The notes under the pieces: generated by a model
The model's input: only the letters and a program-made list of their open reading frames with translations
What the model was told of the DNA's origin: nothing
Databases searched by the model: none
DNA from: an uncultured Pseudomonadota bacterium
GTDB lineage: Bacteria > Pseudomonadota > Alphaproteobacteria > RF32 > CAG-239
Direction: 5' to 3'
Length of the DNA: 64,000 bases
NCBI GenBank assembly: GCA_902494875.1
Contig: CABUUO010000004.1
Location: 52,285-116,284 of the forward strand
Position numbers and translations under genes: made by a program
Part shown: positions 1 to 10,090 of the stretch, one piece after another
Layout: each line of letters begins with the position of its first letter
Position numbering within the stretch: position 1 is the stretch's first letter

Positions 1-1
1 T

Positions 2-1027
2 CAGGAAAAATTCAAGGCCAAAATTGCCGAAAAAGACCGCCTGCAGGCCAAATTGGCCGAACTGAAGGAGCTTCCCGCACAGACTAAGGACGGCGTAAAA
101 GTTAATCTTTATCTTAATGTGGGTTTGGCTTTTGATTTGGACTATATTGAAACCACCAACTGCGACGGTATCGGTCTGTACCGCACCGAAATTCCGTTTA
201 TGGCTTCGGACGTTATGCCCGATGTCGAACGTCAGATGGGCTATTATAAAGAACTGATGGACAAGGCCGGCGATAAAAAAGTTATTTTTCGCAGTTTAGA
301 CGTCGGTTCGGATAAGTTGCTGCCTTATTGGGGCAATGTCGGCGAAGAAAATCCCGCTATCGGCTGGCGTTCGATTCGCATTACGCTTGACCGTCGCGCC
401 ATATTGCGCAAACAGGTGCGGGCATTCCTGCGTGCTGCTGCCGGCAAGGAATTAAACGTTATGTTTCCGATGGTTGCCAATCTTTCCGAATTTGAAGAAG
501 CCAGAGAAACGCTTTTGATTGAGCTGGAAAGGGAAAAGCGCCGCGGAGAAAATGTTCCGGCCAAAGTCAACGTCGGGTTGATGATTGAGGTGCCATCTGT
601 AATTTTTCAGCTTGACGCCATTTTAAAACAGGCGGATTTTATTTCCGTTGGCACCAACGATCTGGCGCAGTTCATTTTTGCCTGCGACCGCGGCAATCCG
701 CGCTTAACCGAACGTTATGACGTTTTGTCTGCACCGTTTCTGTCTATGATGGGAGAGATTGTGAGGAAGGCCGATGCTGCCGGAGTTTATTGTTCGGTCT
801 GTGGTGAAATGGCATCCAACCCGATCGAGGCAATGGCGCTGATTGGTTTGGGATATCGTAATCTTTCCATGTCAGGTTCTTCCTTCGGCCGTGTGAAAAG
901 CATGGTCAGAACCATGAACGCCGAAGATGTCGAAGACTATGTTCATACGCTGCTGAAGTCTCAAAAAAGAACTCTGCGCCCGCAATTAATATCCTATGCC
1001 TATGACCATGGTATTGAAATCTATTAA
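2..1027 (+). CDS. ptsP: Phosphoenolpyruvate-protein phosphotransferase (EI-Ntr type), 3' part
   Basis: This is the C-terminal part of enzyme I of a phosphotransferase system, which takes phosphate from PEP and passes it via a histidine to HPr/NPr. The frame is open to the left edge, so the N-terminal (GAF and phosphohistidine) part lies outside the window; 341 residues are visible. The visible part is the PEP-binding TIM barrel: GIGLYRTE, RSLDVGSDK and NPAIGWRSIR bind PEP and metal, GTNDLAQF follows, and CGEMASNP holds the catalytic cysteine. In Alphaproteobacteria this gene is usually the nitrogen-PTS ptsP, and the RodZ-like gene 48 bases downstream fits that. With only the C-terminus visible, the choice of ptsP over ptsI rests on context. 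Confidence 0.9.
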   Translation, partial: QEKFKAKIAEKDRLQAKLAELKELPAQTKDGVKVNLYLNVGLAFDLDYIETTNCDGIGLYRTEIPFMASDVMPDVERQMGYYKELMDKAGDKKVIFRSLDVGSDKLLPYWGNVGEENPAIGWRSIRITLDRRAILRKQVRAFLRAAAGKELNVMFPMVANLSEFEEARETLLIELEREKRRGENVPAKVNVGLMIEVPSVIFQLDAILKQADFISVGTNDLAQFIFACDRGNPRLTERYDVLSAPFLSMMGEIVRKADAAGVYCSVCGEMASNPIEAMALIGLGYRNLSMSGSSFGRVKSMVRTMNAEDVEDYVHTLLKSQKRTLRPQLISYAYDHGIEIY

Positions 1028-1075
1028 AAACTGTGCAACAATTACAAAAATTTTTAATGTTAAAAGGAAGTAACT

Positions 1076-2149
1076 GTGAAAAAAGAAACTAAGAATTCCA
1101 AAGCTCAGGAAGAAATAGCTGAAAATCCGGCCGCTGCATCCGCTGTCGCGGCCGAAGAACAAGTTCCGGTTTCGGCTCCTGAAAATAAGGCAGACGACAA
1201 GGAGGGAAAAGTCGGCCTGCTTCTGAAGGAAGTTCGTCAGAAACAGGGCAAGAGCATCGCCGAAATTTCTCAGGAACTCTGTATCCGCAAGGTTTACCTG
1301 AGCGCGATCGAGGACAGTGATTATGATCGGATTCCCGAATATCCCTATGGTATCGGTTTTATCCGTTCTTATGCCGATTATCTGGGGCTGGACGGCGTCA
1401 ACATTGTACAGATGTATAAAGAAGAAGCGGAAGCCAATCTGCGCAAAAACAATCCGTATTTTGTCATGGAACCGCAGGTCGAAGCAACGGTGCCCAGTAA
1501 AAAATATCTGATGATCAGCTTGATAGCCGTTTTTGCGGTTTATTTCGTTTGGTCGATGTACAACCGCATGAGCAGCGAAACGGTCGATGAAGATGTTATT
1601 GAAGAAACAATGAGCCGGGAAAGTGAAAATACCGGAGAAGGTGCAGCCGACTATCCGCTGAAAGTTGAAGACTTTTCAACCAACGAAGCCGTTTCTGCCG
1701 AAGAGGAACTGCCGGTAATCGACGCTACCGCTGCCGAAGAAAACAATCCGCAGGTCGTTGTCAAGGAAACCAGCTTTATTGCCGAACCGGATAAAACGGA
1801 AGCAGGAACCGAAATGCCGGCTAAAGCTGAAGTAAAAACGGAAGCGGTTCCGTCCGCTGTGGAAGAGCAGACGGCGGAAGTAAAGCCGGCCAGAGAAGAG
1901 AAAGGGCTGGTCATTAAGGTTAAAAAAGATACCTGGATTGAGGTCAAAAACGACGAAAAGCTGTATCTGAGCAAGGTATTGATGCCTGGAGAGTCTTATA
2001 CTGTTCCGCGTGCGGAAAACCTTAAGCTTTCCGTTGGCAAGGCGGACGGTGTCGACGTGACCTATAACGGTCAGATTATCTACACCATTGCCCCGAACAA
2101 AAAAATGAATATTTCGGTTGATGAAATTTTGGCTCAGGCCAATCATTAG
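1076..2149 (+). CDS. RodZ-like helix-turn-helix membrane protein (DUF4115)
   Basis: The 357-residue protein has an N-terminal acidic/Ala-rich leader, a cytoplasmic helix-turn-helix domain of the RodZ type (about residues 46-115), one membrane segment (about 144-162), a long acidic low-complexity periplasmic linker and a C-terminal DUF4115 beta domain (from about 274). This is the architecture of RodZ, which links MreB to the envelope and affects cell shape. The start is GTG at 1076, behind a purine-rich AAGGAAG. It lies between ptsP and ispG, a common alphaproteobacterial arrangement. The family assignment is firm from the architecture; a role in cell shape is inferred. Confidence 0.8.
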   Translation: MKKETKNSKAQEEIAENPAAASAVAAEEQVPVSAPENKADDKEGKVGLLLKEVRQKQGKSIAEISQELCIRKVYLSAIEDSDYDRIPEYPYGIGFIRSYADYLGLDGVNIVQMYKEEAEANLRKNNPYFVMEPQVEATVPSKKYLMISLIAVFAVYFVWSMYNRMSSETVDEDVIEETMSRESENTGEGAADYPLKVEDFSTNEAVSAEEELPVIDATAAEENNPQVVVKETSFIAEPDKTEAGTEMPAKAEVKTEAVPSAVEEQTAEVKPAREEKGLVIKVKKDTWIEVKNDEKLYLSKVLMPGESYTVPRAENLKLSVGKADGVDVTYNGQIIYTIAPNKKMNISVDEILAQANH

Positions 2150-2167
2150 CCGCATGCGGACTAACGG

Positions 2168-2200
2168 GAAAATAGCAGCTAATCCCTGCTATTTTCTTTT
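2168..2200 (+). terminator. Rho-independent terminator after the rodZ-like gene
   Basis: A perfect 11-bp inverted repeat (2168-2178 with 2186-2196) has a 7-base loop and is followed by a short T run. It sits in the 71-base gap before ispG, so it may attenuate rather than fully separate the two genes. Confidence 0.75.
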
Positions 2201-2220
2201 GTTATGTAAGGATTGAAAAA

Positions 2221-3294
2221 ATGGAAAAAATTATAAGACGCCACAGCCGCAAAATTATGGTCGGATCGGTTGCCGTCGGAGGAGATGCGCCGATCAGCGT
2301 TCAGTCGATGACCAATACGCCGACTGCGGATGCCAAAGCCACCGTTGAACAAATCCGAAGACAGGAAGCCGTCGGCTGCGATATAACGCGTTGCTCCTGT
2401 CCCGATGAAGATTCGGCCAAAGCGCTGAAAATCATCACCCGGGAAGTTTCAATTCCCGTGGTCGCCGATATCCATTTTGACTATCGACTGGGCATTCTGG
2501 CGGCGGAAAACGGCGCCGCCTGCCTGCGTATCAATCCCGGCAACATCGGCGGACAGGATCGGGTCAAGGCCGTTGTTCAAGCCGCCAAAGATTACGGCTG
2601 TTCCATCCGTATCGGTGTCAACGGCGGTTCGCTTGATAAAAAACTGTTGGAAAAATATGGCGAACCCTGTGCCGACGCTTTGGTAGAAAGTGCGTTGGAG
2701 CAGGCCAAAATGCTTGAAGACAATGATTTCTTTGAGTTTAAAATCAGCGTCAAATCGTCAAACACGCTGATGATGATAGATGCTTATAAGAAACTTGCGG
2801 CGGCCTGTGATTATCCGTTGCATTTGGGAGTTACCGAGGCCGGCGGCCTGCGCAGCGGAACCGTAAAATCAGCCATCGGCATCGGCTCGCTTCTGATGAA
2901 CGGCATCGGCGACACGCTGCGTGTTTCTTTAACGGCCGACGTGGAAGAGGAGGTTAAAGCCGGTTACGAAATCTTGAAGGCGCTGGATCTGCGGCATCGC
3001 GGTGTTCGGATTATTTCCTGCCCGACCTGTGCCCGCCGCGGTTATGACGTAGAGAAAACCATCAAGGCGCTGGAAGAGCGTCTGGCGCATATTTCCCAGC
3101 CTTTGTCGCTGGCGGTTATGGGCTGTGTGGTAAATGGTCCCGGAGAAGCCGGGCATACGGATTTCGGCGTTTGCGGCGGTCGGGGCGATGAAAACATGAT
3201 TTATGTTGGCGGCCGGCCCGATCATAAGGTTAAAAACGAAAATATTGTCGACGAATTGGTTCGTCTTGTGGAAGAAAAAGTAAAAATAGGATAA
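2221..3294 (+). CDS. ispG: 4-hydroxy-3-methylbut-2-en-1-yl diphosphate synthase (flavodoxin)
   Basis: IspG (GcpE) carries out the penultimate step of the MEP isoprenoid pathway, the reductive ring opening of methylerythritol cyclodiphosphate to HMBPP, using a [4Fe-4S] cluster. The 357 residues match the short bacterial form. The cluster ligands are visible as Cys267 and Cys270 ([10 protein letters not shown]), Cys302 and Glu309 (GCVVNGPGE). The N-terminus carries the typical [10 protein letters not shown] motif. The ATG at 2221 follows AAGGATTG. hisS starts 4 bases after the stop, so the two are co-transcribed. Confidence 0.97.
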   Translation: MEKIIRRHSRKIMVGSVAVGGDAPISVQSMTNTPTADAKATVEQIRRQEAVGCDITRCSCPDEDSAKALKIITREVSIPVVADIHFDYRLGILAAENGAACLRINPGNIGGQDRVKAVVQAAKDYGCSIRIGVNGGSLDKKLLEKYGEPCADALVESALEQAKMLEDNDFFEFKISVKSSNTLMMIDAYKKLAAACDYPLHLGVTEAGGLRSGTVKSAIGIGSLLMNGIGDTLRVSLTADVEEEVKAGYEILKALDLRHRGVRIISCPTCARRGYDVEKTIKALEERLAHISQPLSLAVMGCVVNGPGEAGHTDFGVCGGRGDENMIYVGGRPDHKVKNENIVDELVRLVEEKVKIG

Positions 3295-3298
3295 AAAA

Positions 3299-4534
3299 AT
3301 GGCAAAAATACAAAGTGTTCGCGGTACTTATGATGTCTACGGCGAGACCAAAAGAAAAATGAAAAAAGTAGTGGCTACCGGTTCGGAAGTGGTTGAAAAA
3401 TATGGCTTTGAAGAAATTGAAACGCCGATTTTCGAGTTTACCGAAGTCTTTTCCCGCAATTTGGGCGAAACCTCCGACGTTGTAACCAAGGAAATGTATT
3501 GTTTTCAGGATCGCGGCGGCGAAAGTCTGACCCTGCGTCCGGAAGGTACCGCCGGTGTTGTTCGTTCTTTTGTTTCGGAAGGAATGCAGCAAAATCTGCC
3601 GGTCAAGTTATATTATGCCGGACCGATGTTTCGCTATGAACGTCCGCAAAAGGGGCGTCAGCGCCAGTTCACGCAGTTCGGTTGCGAGCTGCTGGGTGTA
3701 GAAACCCCGCAGGCCGACGTTGAAGTTATCGCTATGGCTTACGAATTTGTCGAAAAACTCGGCTTGGAGGGCAATGTCGTGGTCGAAATCAATTCTCTGG
3801 GTGACAAGGAAAGCCGCGACGCTTATCGGACAAAGCTGGTTGAATATCTGCGCGGGCATCTGGACGAACTGTCCGGGGATTCCAAAGAACGACTGGAAAA
3901 AAATCCGTTGCGGGTACTTGATTCTAAAGAAGAATGTGATAAAGAAGTGGTTGCCAATGCGCCGCTGTACTGCGACAGTTTGAATGAGGCTTCCAAAAGG
4001 TTCTTTGACGAAGTCTTGCATGGGCTTGATGCTTTGGGTATCAAATATCGGATCAACAATCGTCTGGTTCGTGGGCTGGACTATTATTCTCACACCGTTT
4101 TTGAGTTGGTTACCGACAAGCTTGGCGCGCAGGGAACGGTTTTGGCCGGCGGCCGTTATGACGGGCTGGTCGAGCAAATGGGCGGCGGTGCCGTCGCCGG
4201 CATTGGCTGGGCCTGCGGTGTCGAGCGGTTGTCCATGCTTTTGGAAGCAGATGTTTCGCTTCCGCGTCCGGTAGCTGTGATTCCGGTAGGGGAAGACACC
4301 AACGCCAAGGCCATGGAGATTGCTTATATGCTGCGCAGGGCTGGCTTTCGCGTTGAGCAGAGCTACAGCGGAAATTTGAAAAAGAGAATGATGAAAGCCA
4401 ACAAGGCCAATGCCTGCAAGGCAGTAATCATCGGTTCGGACGAATTGGCCAGAAATGAAGTAACCGTAAAGGATTTAGACAGCGGCGGGCAGAAAAACGT
4501 TGCTGTAGAGAAGATAATTGAGGAAATAAAATAA
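3299..4534 (+). CDS. hisS: Histidine-tRNA ligase
   Basis: A class II aminoacyl-tRNA synthetase that charges tRNA-His; 411 residues, normal for bacterial HisRS. Motif 2 (RYERPQKGRQRQF), the histidine-specific motifs LVRGLDYYSHTVFE and AGGRYDGL, and motif 3 (GIGWACGVERL) are all present. A C-terminal anticodon-binding domain follows from about residue 320. The gene sits between ispG (4-base gap) and prfA (no gap), so translation is probably coupled across all three. Confidence 0.97.
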   Translation: MAKIQSVRGTYDVYGETKRKMKKVVATGSEVVEKYGFEEIETPIFEFTEVFSRNLGETSDVVTKEMYCFQDRGGESLTLRPEGTAGVVRSFVSEGMQQNLPVKLYYAGPMFRYERPQKGRQRQFTQFGCELLGVETPQADVEVIAMAYEFVEKLGLEGNVVVEINSLGDKESRDAYRTKLVEYLRGHLDELSGDSKERLEKNPLRVLDSKEECDKEVVANAPLYCDSLNEASKRFFDEVLHGLDALGIKYRINNRLVRGLDYYSHTVFELVTDKLGAQGTVLAGGRYDGLVEQMGGGAVAGIGWACGVERLSMLLEADVSLPRPVAVIPVGEDTNAKAMEIAYMLRRAGFRVEQSYSGNLKKRMMKANKANACKAVIIGSDELARNEVTVKDLDSGGQKNVAVEKIIEEIK

Positions 4535-5608
4535 ATGTCGTTTGCTGAAAAACTGAGTAATGTTGTCAACCGCCACGATGAAGTCCAGGCTCTGCTTTCC
4601 AATCCGGATATCAGCGCCGACGAACTCGTCAAGCTCAATAAGGAACTGGCCGCGCTGACCCCGGTTGTCGAGGCCGTGCAGGAGTTGCGCCGTCTGGAAC
4701 GGAATATGGCGGATGATAAGGCGATGATGGAAGATTCTTCTCTCGACAAGGAAATGCGGGAGATGGCCGAGGCTGAATATTATGAATTGAAGGAACGGCA
4801 GCCGGAGCTGGAAAAACAGGTCAAGATTTTGCTGCTGCCCAAAGAAGAGGATGACGAAAAAAATGCCATTCTTGAAGTCCGGGCCGGTACCGGCGGCGAT
4901 GAAGCGGCTTTGTTTGCGGCAGTTTTGTTTGAAATGTATCAGCGCTATGCGCAGTTGCAGGGTTGGAAATTTGAAATTATGGATGCCAATGAAAACGAGC
5001 TCGGCGGCTATAAGGAGGCTTCGGCCAGCATTACCGGCAAAGATGTTTTCTCCAAACTCAAGTTCGAATCCGGCGCTCACCGCGTACAGCGCGTGCCGGT
5101 AACCGAGTCTCAGGGCCGCGTCCATACTTCTGCTGCTACGGTGGCGGTTTTGCCTGAGGCCGAGGAAGTGGATATTCAGATTAATCCGGCCGATTTGAAG
5201 TTTGAGGCCTATCGTTCTTCCGGTGCCGGCGGTCAGAAAGTTAACAAAACCAACTCGGCCGTGCGCATTGTGCACATTCCGAGCGGCATTGTGGTTGAAT
5301 CTCAGGAAGAGCGCTCGCAGTTCAAAAACCGCGATAATGCCATGCGCAAATTGCGTACCCGTCTCTATGACGCGCAGCGTCAGGCCAAAGATGCCGCTTA
5401 TTCCGAAAAACGCAAGCTGCAAGTCGGTTCCGGCGACCGTTCCGAGCGCATTCGCACCTATAACTATCCGCAGGGCCGCGTGACAGATCATCGCATTAAC
5501 CTGACCTTATACAAGCTGGACGAAGTCGTCTCCGGCGATGCTCTGGGTGAAATTATTGACGCGCTGATAACCGAAGATCAGGCGCAGAAACTTTCCGAAC
5601 TGGATTAA
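4535..5608 (+). CDS. prfA: Peptide chain release factor 1
   Basis: RF1 ends translation at UAA and UAG. The 357 residues include the stop-codon-reading tripeptide PVT at 188-190, which marks RF1 rather than RF2, and the catalytic GGQ at 232-234 that triggers peptidyl-tRNA hydrolysis. The ATG directly follows the hisS stop codon. The usual next gene, prmC (which methylates the GGQ glutamine), is not here; a terminator and dnaE follow instead. Confidence 0.97.
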   Translation: MSFAEKLSNVVNRHDEVQALLSNPDISADELVKLNKELAALTPVVEAVQELRRLERNMADDKAMMEDSSLDKEMREMAEAEYYELKERQPELEKQVKILLLPKEEDDEKNAILEVRAGTGGDEAALFAAVLFEMYQRYAQLQGWKFEIMDANENELGGYKEASASITGKDVFSKLKFESGAHRVQRVPVTESQGRVHTSAATVAVLPEAEEVDIQINPADLKFEAYRSSGAGGQKVNKTNSAVRIVHIPSGIVVESQEERSQFKNRDNAMRKLRTRLYDAQRQAKDAAYSEKRKLQVGSGDRSERIRTYNYPQGRVTDHRINLTLYKLDEVVSGDALGEIIDALITEDQAQKLSELD

Positions 5609-5636
5609 AAAAAGCGGTGTTAAGCCGCTTTTTTTG
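5607..5636 (+). terminator. Terminator of the ptsP-prfA operon
   Basis: A perfect 11-bp stem (5607-5617 with 5625-5635) with a 7-base loop; its right arm ends in the T run. It overlaps the prfA stop codon. Confidence 0.85.
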
Positions 5637-5661
5637 TGGTCTGATATCTGCGATTTTTGAG

Positions 5662-5690
5662 TTGTACACACGGCCAAAAACGAATATAAT
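5662..5690 (+). promoter_or_regulatory. Sigma-70 type promoter for dnaE
   Basis: TTGTAC (5662-5667), a 17-base spacer and a consensus TATAAT (5685-5690). It lies 30 bases before the dnaE start, with AAAGG at 5709-5713 as ribosome binding site. Confidence 0.75.
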
Positions 5691-5720
5691 CGCCGCAGAA
5701 TCATAAGCAAAGGTTTTTAG

Positions 5721-8700
5721 ATGTCTGAGCCAAAGTTTGTCCATCTGCGCGTTCATACCGCTTATTCCCTGTCCGAAGGCGCCATGCTGGTACCGAAGCT
5801 TATCCATAAGCTCCATGACCAGGGCGTTTCGGCCATTGCCATGACCGACACCGCCAATATGTTCGGCGGCAAGGCCATCTCCAAATATGCCGCGGACGAA
5901 GGAATTAAGCCGATTCTCGGCTGTCAGTTCTTTTTGCGCAATCCTGATGCCGATGATGTCTTAAAATCCAAGGGCCGCATTGTCGAACCGGACAAAATTG
6001 TGTTGCTGGTTATGAACGAAGCCGGCTATATGAACATAATGAAGCTCATGAAGCGTTCCTATCTGGACAATCCGGGGCAGGGTGAGCGCGCGCAGCTTAA
6101 AATGTCTGATCTGGAAGAGTTAAACGACGGACTGATAGCTCTGACTGCCGGCGTGGAAGGGCCGGTCGGCCGGCTTCTGCTGGAAAACCGGAAAGACGAG
6201 GCCGAACAGACGCTCTTAAAACTGCGGGAGATTTTCAGCGACCGTCTTTATATGGAAATTTCGCGCATCGGTCTGGAAAGTGAACGCAAGACGGAGGACG
6301 TTTTTATCGACTGGGCTTATCAATATGACATTCCGCTGGTAGCGACCAATGAGGCTTTTTTCTTTGATGCGGATATGTATGAGGCGCACGATGCCCTGAT
6401 TTGCATTGCCGAAGGCGAATATGTCGCCAATGAAAACCGCCGCCGTTTTTCGCCGAACAACCGTCTGCGCAGTGAAAAGGAAATGGTGGAGCTTTTTGCC
6501 GATCTGCCGGAAGCCGTTGAAAATACGGTCAGAATAGCCATGCGTTGCAATTATCTCTCTTCTAAGGTTCAGCCCTTGCTGCCTATTTTTGAATGCCCCG
6601 GCGGCAGGACGCAGGACGAATACATTACCGAACAGGCTTACAAAGGCTTAAAGGAACGCATGGAGGCTCACGTCTACTTTGAGGGTATGACCGCGGAGCA
6701 GAAAAAGGAAATCGACGAACGTTATTATGCCAGACTGGAATATGAGCTGAGCGTTATCAAAAAGATGGGTTTCCCCGGTTACTTTCTGATCGTGTCGGAC
6801 TTTATCCAGTGGTCAAAGACTCACGGTGTACCGGTCGGTCCCGGACGTGGTTCCGGCGCGGGTTCAATTGTGGCCTGGTCTTTAAAGATTACCGATTTGG
6901 ATCCGTTGAAGCTGGATCTTCTGTTTGAGCGTTTCCTAAATCCCGAACGTGTTAATATGCCCGACTTTGACGTCGACTTCTGTCAGGAAAACCGCTACAA
7001 AACTATTGAATACGTGCAAAATAAATATGGTTTTGACCATGTGGCGCAGATTATTACCTATGGCAAACTTCAGGCCAAAAACGTGATTCGTGACGTAGCC
7101 CGCGTCCTGCAAATGCCGTATTCTCAGGCCGATAAGATTTCTAAAATGATTCCGCCCGGCGTTCAGGGTAAAAACCCGACCTTGCAGGAATCTTTGGATC
7201 AGGTGCCCGAACTGGAAGAAATGCGCCAAAACGATCCGCAGATTAACAAGTTGTTTGACATCGGCATGAAACTGGAAGGTTTGTACCGTCAGTCCGGTAT
7301 GCATGCGGCCGGCGTCGTTATCGGCGACCGTCCTTTGGATCAGCTGGTGCCGCTGTATAAAGATCCCAAGGCTGATATGCCGGTGACCCAGTATGATATG
7401 AAGTTCGTGGAAGAAACCGGTCTGATAAAGTTTGACTTTTTGGGCTTGAAAACCCTTACCGTTATCAAACGTGCGGTTGACTGGGTAAATAAAATTCACA
7501 ATGTCGGTCTTGATATCGAAAAAGTGCCGTTGGATGACAAGGCGACTTATGAAATGCTGGCCAGAGGAGACACCTCGGCGGTTTTCCAGTTTGAATCTCC
7601 CGGCATGAAAGACGTGCACAAACAAATTAAACCCGACCGATTTGAAGACCTGATCGCTATCGTGTCCTTGTACCGTCCGGGGCCGATGGACAACATTCCG
7701 ACCTACATCAAGCGCAAGCACGGTGAAGAGGAGATCACTTATCTGCATCCTGACCTGGCGCCGATTCTGGGCGAAACTTACGGTATTATGGTCTATCAGG
7801 AACAGGTTATGAAAATTGCTCAGGTTTTGGGCGGCTATACGCTGGGCGGCGCCGACAAGCTGCGTAAGGTTATGGGTAAAAAAATGCGCGACGAGATTCC
7901 CAAACAGCGTGCCATGTTTACCGAGGGCGCCGTTAAAAAAGGCATTCCCGAAGCTACAGCCGCCGCCATTTTTGACCAGATGGAGAAATTTGCGTCTTAT
8001 GGCTTCAACAAGTCGCACGCGGCAGCCTATTCTCTGGTTTCTTATCAAACCGCTTATCTGAAGGCGCACTATCCGGTCGAGTTTATGTGCGCGGTTATGT
8101 CCCTTGATATGACCAACGTTGACAAACTTCTGATTTATAAGGAAGAGTGCAAAAAGATGGGTTTCCGGGTTCTGCCGCCGGACATAAACCATTCCGATGC
8201 TGATTTTGCTGTGGAAAACGGCAATATACGCTATGCTCTGGGCGCTATAAAAGGCGTCGGTGCGGCCAATATGCAAAGCATTGTGGAAGAGCGTCGCAAA
8301 CACGGTCCCTATAAGGATTTGTCTGATTTTATCCATCGGACCGACGTTAAGCAAATCAACCGCCGTCAGTTGGAGCAGCTTACCAAGGCCGGTGCTTTCG
8401 ATTCAATAGAGACCAACCGTGGCAAAATTTTTGCCAATATTGAAACCATAATGCAGCATATTTCTTCGGCCACGGAATTAAAAACCAGTTCTCAGGCGTC
8501 TCTGTTCGGCACCGAAGAACTGCACACTAAGGTCAAACTGGCCGACAAGCCGGACTGGCCGGAGCTGGAAAAATTGAAACTGGAGGCGGAAGCCATCGGT
8601 TTTTATCTTTCGGCGCATCCGTTAGACAGCTACGGCCGCGGTATGGAGCGTCTGGGCGTCAAAAGCGCGGCGGAAGTTTTTGGCAGCATTAAAGTGGGTG

Positions 8701-9191
8701 ATACCATCCGTGCCAAGCTGGCCGGCTGTGTCAACTCTTTTCAAAAGCGTATCAGCAAATCCGGCAACAAATATGCTTTTCTTGAGCTTTCCGACGGTAC
8801 CAGCAATTTTGAAGGCCTGCTGTTTTCGGAAGGTCTGGCCAAATATGAAGATGTTATCAATTCCGGCGTTCCTCTGCTGGTGAGCATTGTCATTACCAAA
8901 GAAAACGAAGAAGCCAGTCCCCGCGTGATGATCAACAGCGTTGAAACGTTGGACAAGGCAATTGCGGATGTGGCCAACGGTATGGTGATTTATGTCAATA
9001 ACGTTTCCGCGGTCAAAAGTATCAAGGAAATTTTAAGTCACGATAGAAACGGAACCAATAAGATATATATAAAACCGGAGCACCCCGAATGGGATGTGAG
9101 AATTGAGCTGCCGGGCGGCTTTGCCTTTATTAACGATATTATCACCAAAATAAGGGCGGTCACCGGCGTTACAACCATAAAGGAAATCTGA
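5721..9191 (+). CDS. dnaE: DNA polymerase III subunit alpha (DnaE1)
   Basis: The replicative DNA polymerase catalytic subunit, 1156 residues, as usual for DnaE1. The N-terminal PHP domain begins with HLRVHTAYSLSEGA. The palm has GPGRGSGAGSIVAW and the catalytic aspartates Asp415 and Asp417 (PDFDVDF) and Asp572 (KFDFLGLKT). A helix-hairpin-helix region and a C-terminal OB-fold domain (about 960-1060) follow. It has its own promoter behind the prfA terminator. The next gene starts 2 bases after the stop, so two membrane proteins appear to share its transcript. Confidence 0.97.
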   Translation: MSEPKFVHLRVHTAYSLSEGAMLVPKLIHKLHDQGVSAIAMTDTANMFGGKAISKYAADEGIKPILGCQFFLRNPDADDVLKSKGRIVEPDKIVLLVMNEAGYMNIMKLMKRSYLDNPGQGERAQLKMSDLEELNDGLIALTAGVEGPVGRLLLENRKDEAEQTLLKLREIFSDRLYMEISRIGLESERKTEDVFIDWAYQYDIPLVATNEAFFFDADMYEAHDALICIAEGEYVANENRRRFSPNNRLRSEKEMVELFADLPEAVENTVRIAMRCNYLSSKVQPLLPIFECPGGRTQDEYITEQAYKGLKERMEAHVYFEGMTAEQKKEIDERYYARLEYELSVIKKMGFPGYFLIVSDFIQWSKTHGVPVGPGRGSGAGSIVAWSLKITDLDPLKLDLLFERFLNPERVNMPDFDVDFCQENRYKTIEYVQNKYGFDHVAQIITYGKLQAKNVIRDVARVLQMPYSQADKISKMIPPGVQGKNPTLQESLDQVPELEEMRQNDPQINKLFDIGMKLEGLYRQSGMHAAGVVIGDRPLDQLVPLYKDPKADMPVTQYDMKFVEETGLIKFDFLGLKTLTVIKRAVDWVNKIHNVGLDIEKVPLDDKATYEMLARGDTSAVFQFESPGMKDVHKQIKPDRFEDLIAIVSLYRPGPMDNIPTYIKRKHGEEEITYLHPDLAPILGETYGIMVYQEQVMKIAQVLGGYTLGGADKLRKVMGKKMRDEIPKQRAMFTEGAVKKGIPEATAAAIFDQMEKFASYGFNKSHAAAYSLVSYQTAYLKAHYPVEFMCAVMSLDMTNVDKLLIYKEECKKMGFRVLPPDINHSDADFAVENGNIRYALGAIKGVGAANMQSIVEERRKHGPYKDLSDFIHRTDVKQINRRQLEQLTKAGAFDSIETNRGKIFANIETIMQHISSATELKTSSQASLFGTEELHTKVKLADKPDWPELEKLKLEAEAIGFYLSAHPLDSYGRGMERLGVKSAAEVFGSIKVGDTIRAKLAGCVNSFQKRISKSGNKYAFLELSDGTSNFEGLLFSEGLAKYEDVINSGVPLLVSIVITKENEEASPRVMINSVETLDKAIADVANGMVIYVNNVSAVKSIKEILSHDRNGTNKIYIKPEHPEWDVRIELPGGFAFINDIITKIRAVTGVTTIKEI

Positions 9192-9193
9192 CC

Positions 9194-10090
9194 ATGGATA
9201 AACTTTTAGCTTTTCTCAGAGAAAAATTTTCTTCTTGTCCCTGTTTTCAGAAAGGCGGGTGTTTGTGCCCGGAAGTTGACGAAACCGCGGTAAAAAGAGT
9301 TAGAGTACCATTTTTTAAAATATGCTTTCGGCCGTTTTCGCTGTTGTTGGACAACGGCCGCGCTTTTTTTCTGACGGCGCTGCCTTATGCCGCGCTGATA
9401 ACGCTGTTCGCGCTTCTTTGCGGCTTTGGCTATATGTGTATCTATTCGTCCGGCGGATATTGTTCCGATTCCGCGATAATGTATGTTTTCTACAGCCTGT
9501 TGAAATTGTTTTTGGTGACGCTGTTTGCGCTCAAATGGTATCAGGCCGGCCCGCAGGGTGCGGTGCTGACGCTGCGGGAGCTTTTTTCTGTGGACCGTCG
9601 TTGCTTTAAGCTTTTGGGGCTTTTTCTGCTGGTGGTTTTTATCAACTTCCTGCCGATGATTTCCACCATGATTCTTTATGTCCGGGTACCCAATCCGGAT
9701 TGGAGGGTTGAGATTTTGTTTTTTGCGCTGGTATCCGTTGGATATGTCATTCCTTTTCTGGCTGTCCGTTTTTATGCCGTGATTGCTTTCGTGCTCTGCG
9801 GCTGCAAGGTTCCGCCGCTAAAAGAAATCTGGCTTAAAAATTCCGGCAATCTGATGAATCTTTTGGCCGGTCTGTTTCTCATATTCATATTGCTGTTTTT
9901 CATTTTTGGCAGTCTGTATCGTAATTTTCAGCCGGCAGCCCTTTCGGCCGGCCTCTATCTGAACATTGTGTCTGAGTTTGTTTATAATCTGGTCTTTTTG
10001 CTGGGCATGGCTCTGTTTGTCGGCCACTGCCTGGTGGAAAAGCAAATCCTTTATCCGGAAGATGATGCGGAGGAAAAAGATGGAAAATAA
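9194..10090 (+). CDS. Six-helix inner membrane protein, unknown function
   Basis: 298 residues with about six hydrophobic segments between residues 50 and 280 and a cytoplasmic N-terminus that has four cysteines in its first 26 residues. No family was recognised. It starts 2 bases after dnaE and overlaps the start of the next gene by 11 bases. The pair look like diverged paralogs: both have an Arg-Phe-Tyr motif in a middle helix, followed about 30 residues later by Trp/Asn/Gly-rich cytoplasmic sequence (WLKNSGNLMN here, SWEITQGNANK in the next). Transport or membrane organisation would be a guess. Confidence 0.75.
   Translation: MDKLLAFLREKFSSCPCFQKGGCLCPEVDETAVKRVRVPFFKICFRPFSLLLDNGRAFFLTALPYAALITLFALLCGFGYMCIYSSGGYCSDSAIMYVFYSLLKLFLVTLFALKWYQAGPQGAVLTLRELFSVDRRCFKLLGLFLLVVFINFLPMISTMILYVRVPNPDWRVEILFFALVSVGYVIPFLAVRFYAVIAFVLCGCKVPPLKEIWLKNSGNLMNLLAGLFLIFILLFFIFGSLYRNFQPAALSAGLYLNIVSEFVYNLVFLLGMALFVGHCLVEKQILYPEDDAEEKDGK

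Noticed and set aside
4475..5491. 338-codon open frame on the minus strand
   Set aside because: Antisense to hisS/prfA, whose products are intact; a codon-bias shadow.
6936..8354. 472-codon open frame on the minus strand
   Set aside because: It lies wholly inside dnaE, antisense, in the frame that mirrors dnaE codon bias. No protein motif or ribosome binding site.
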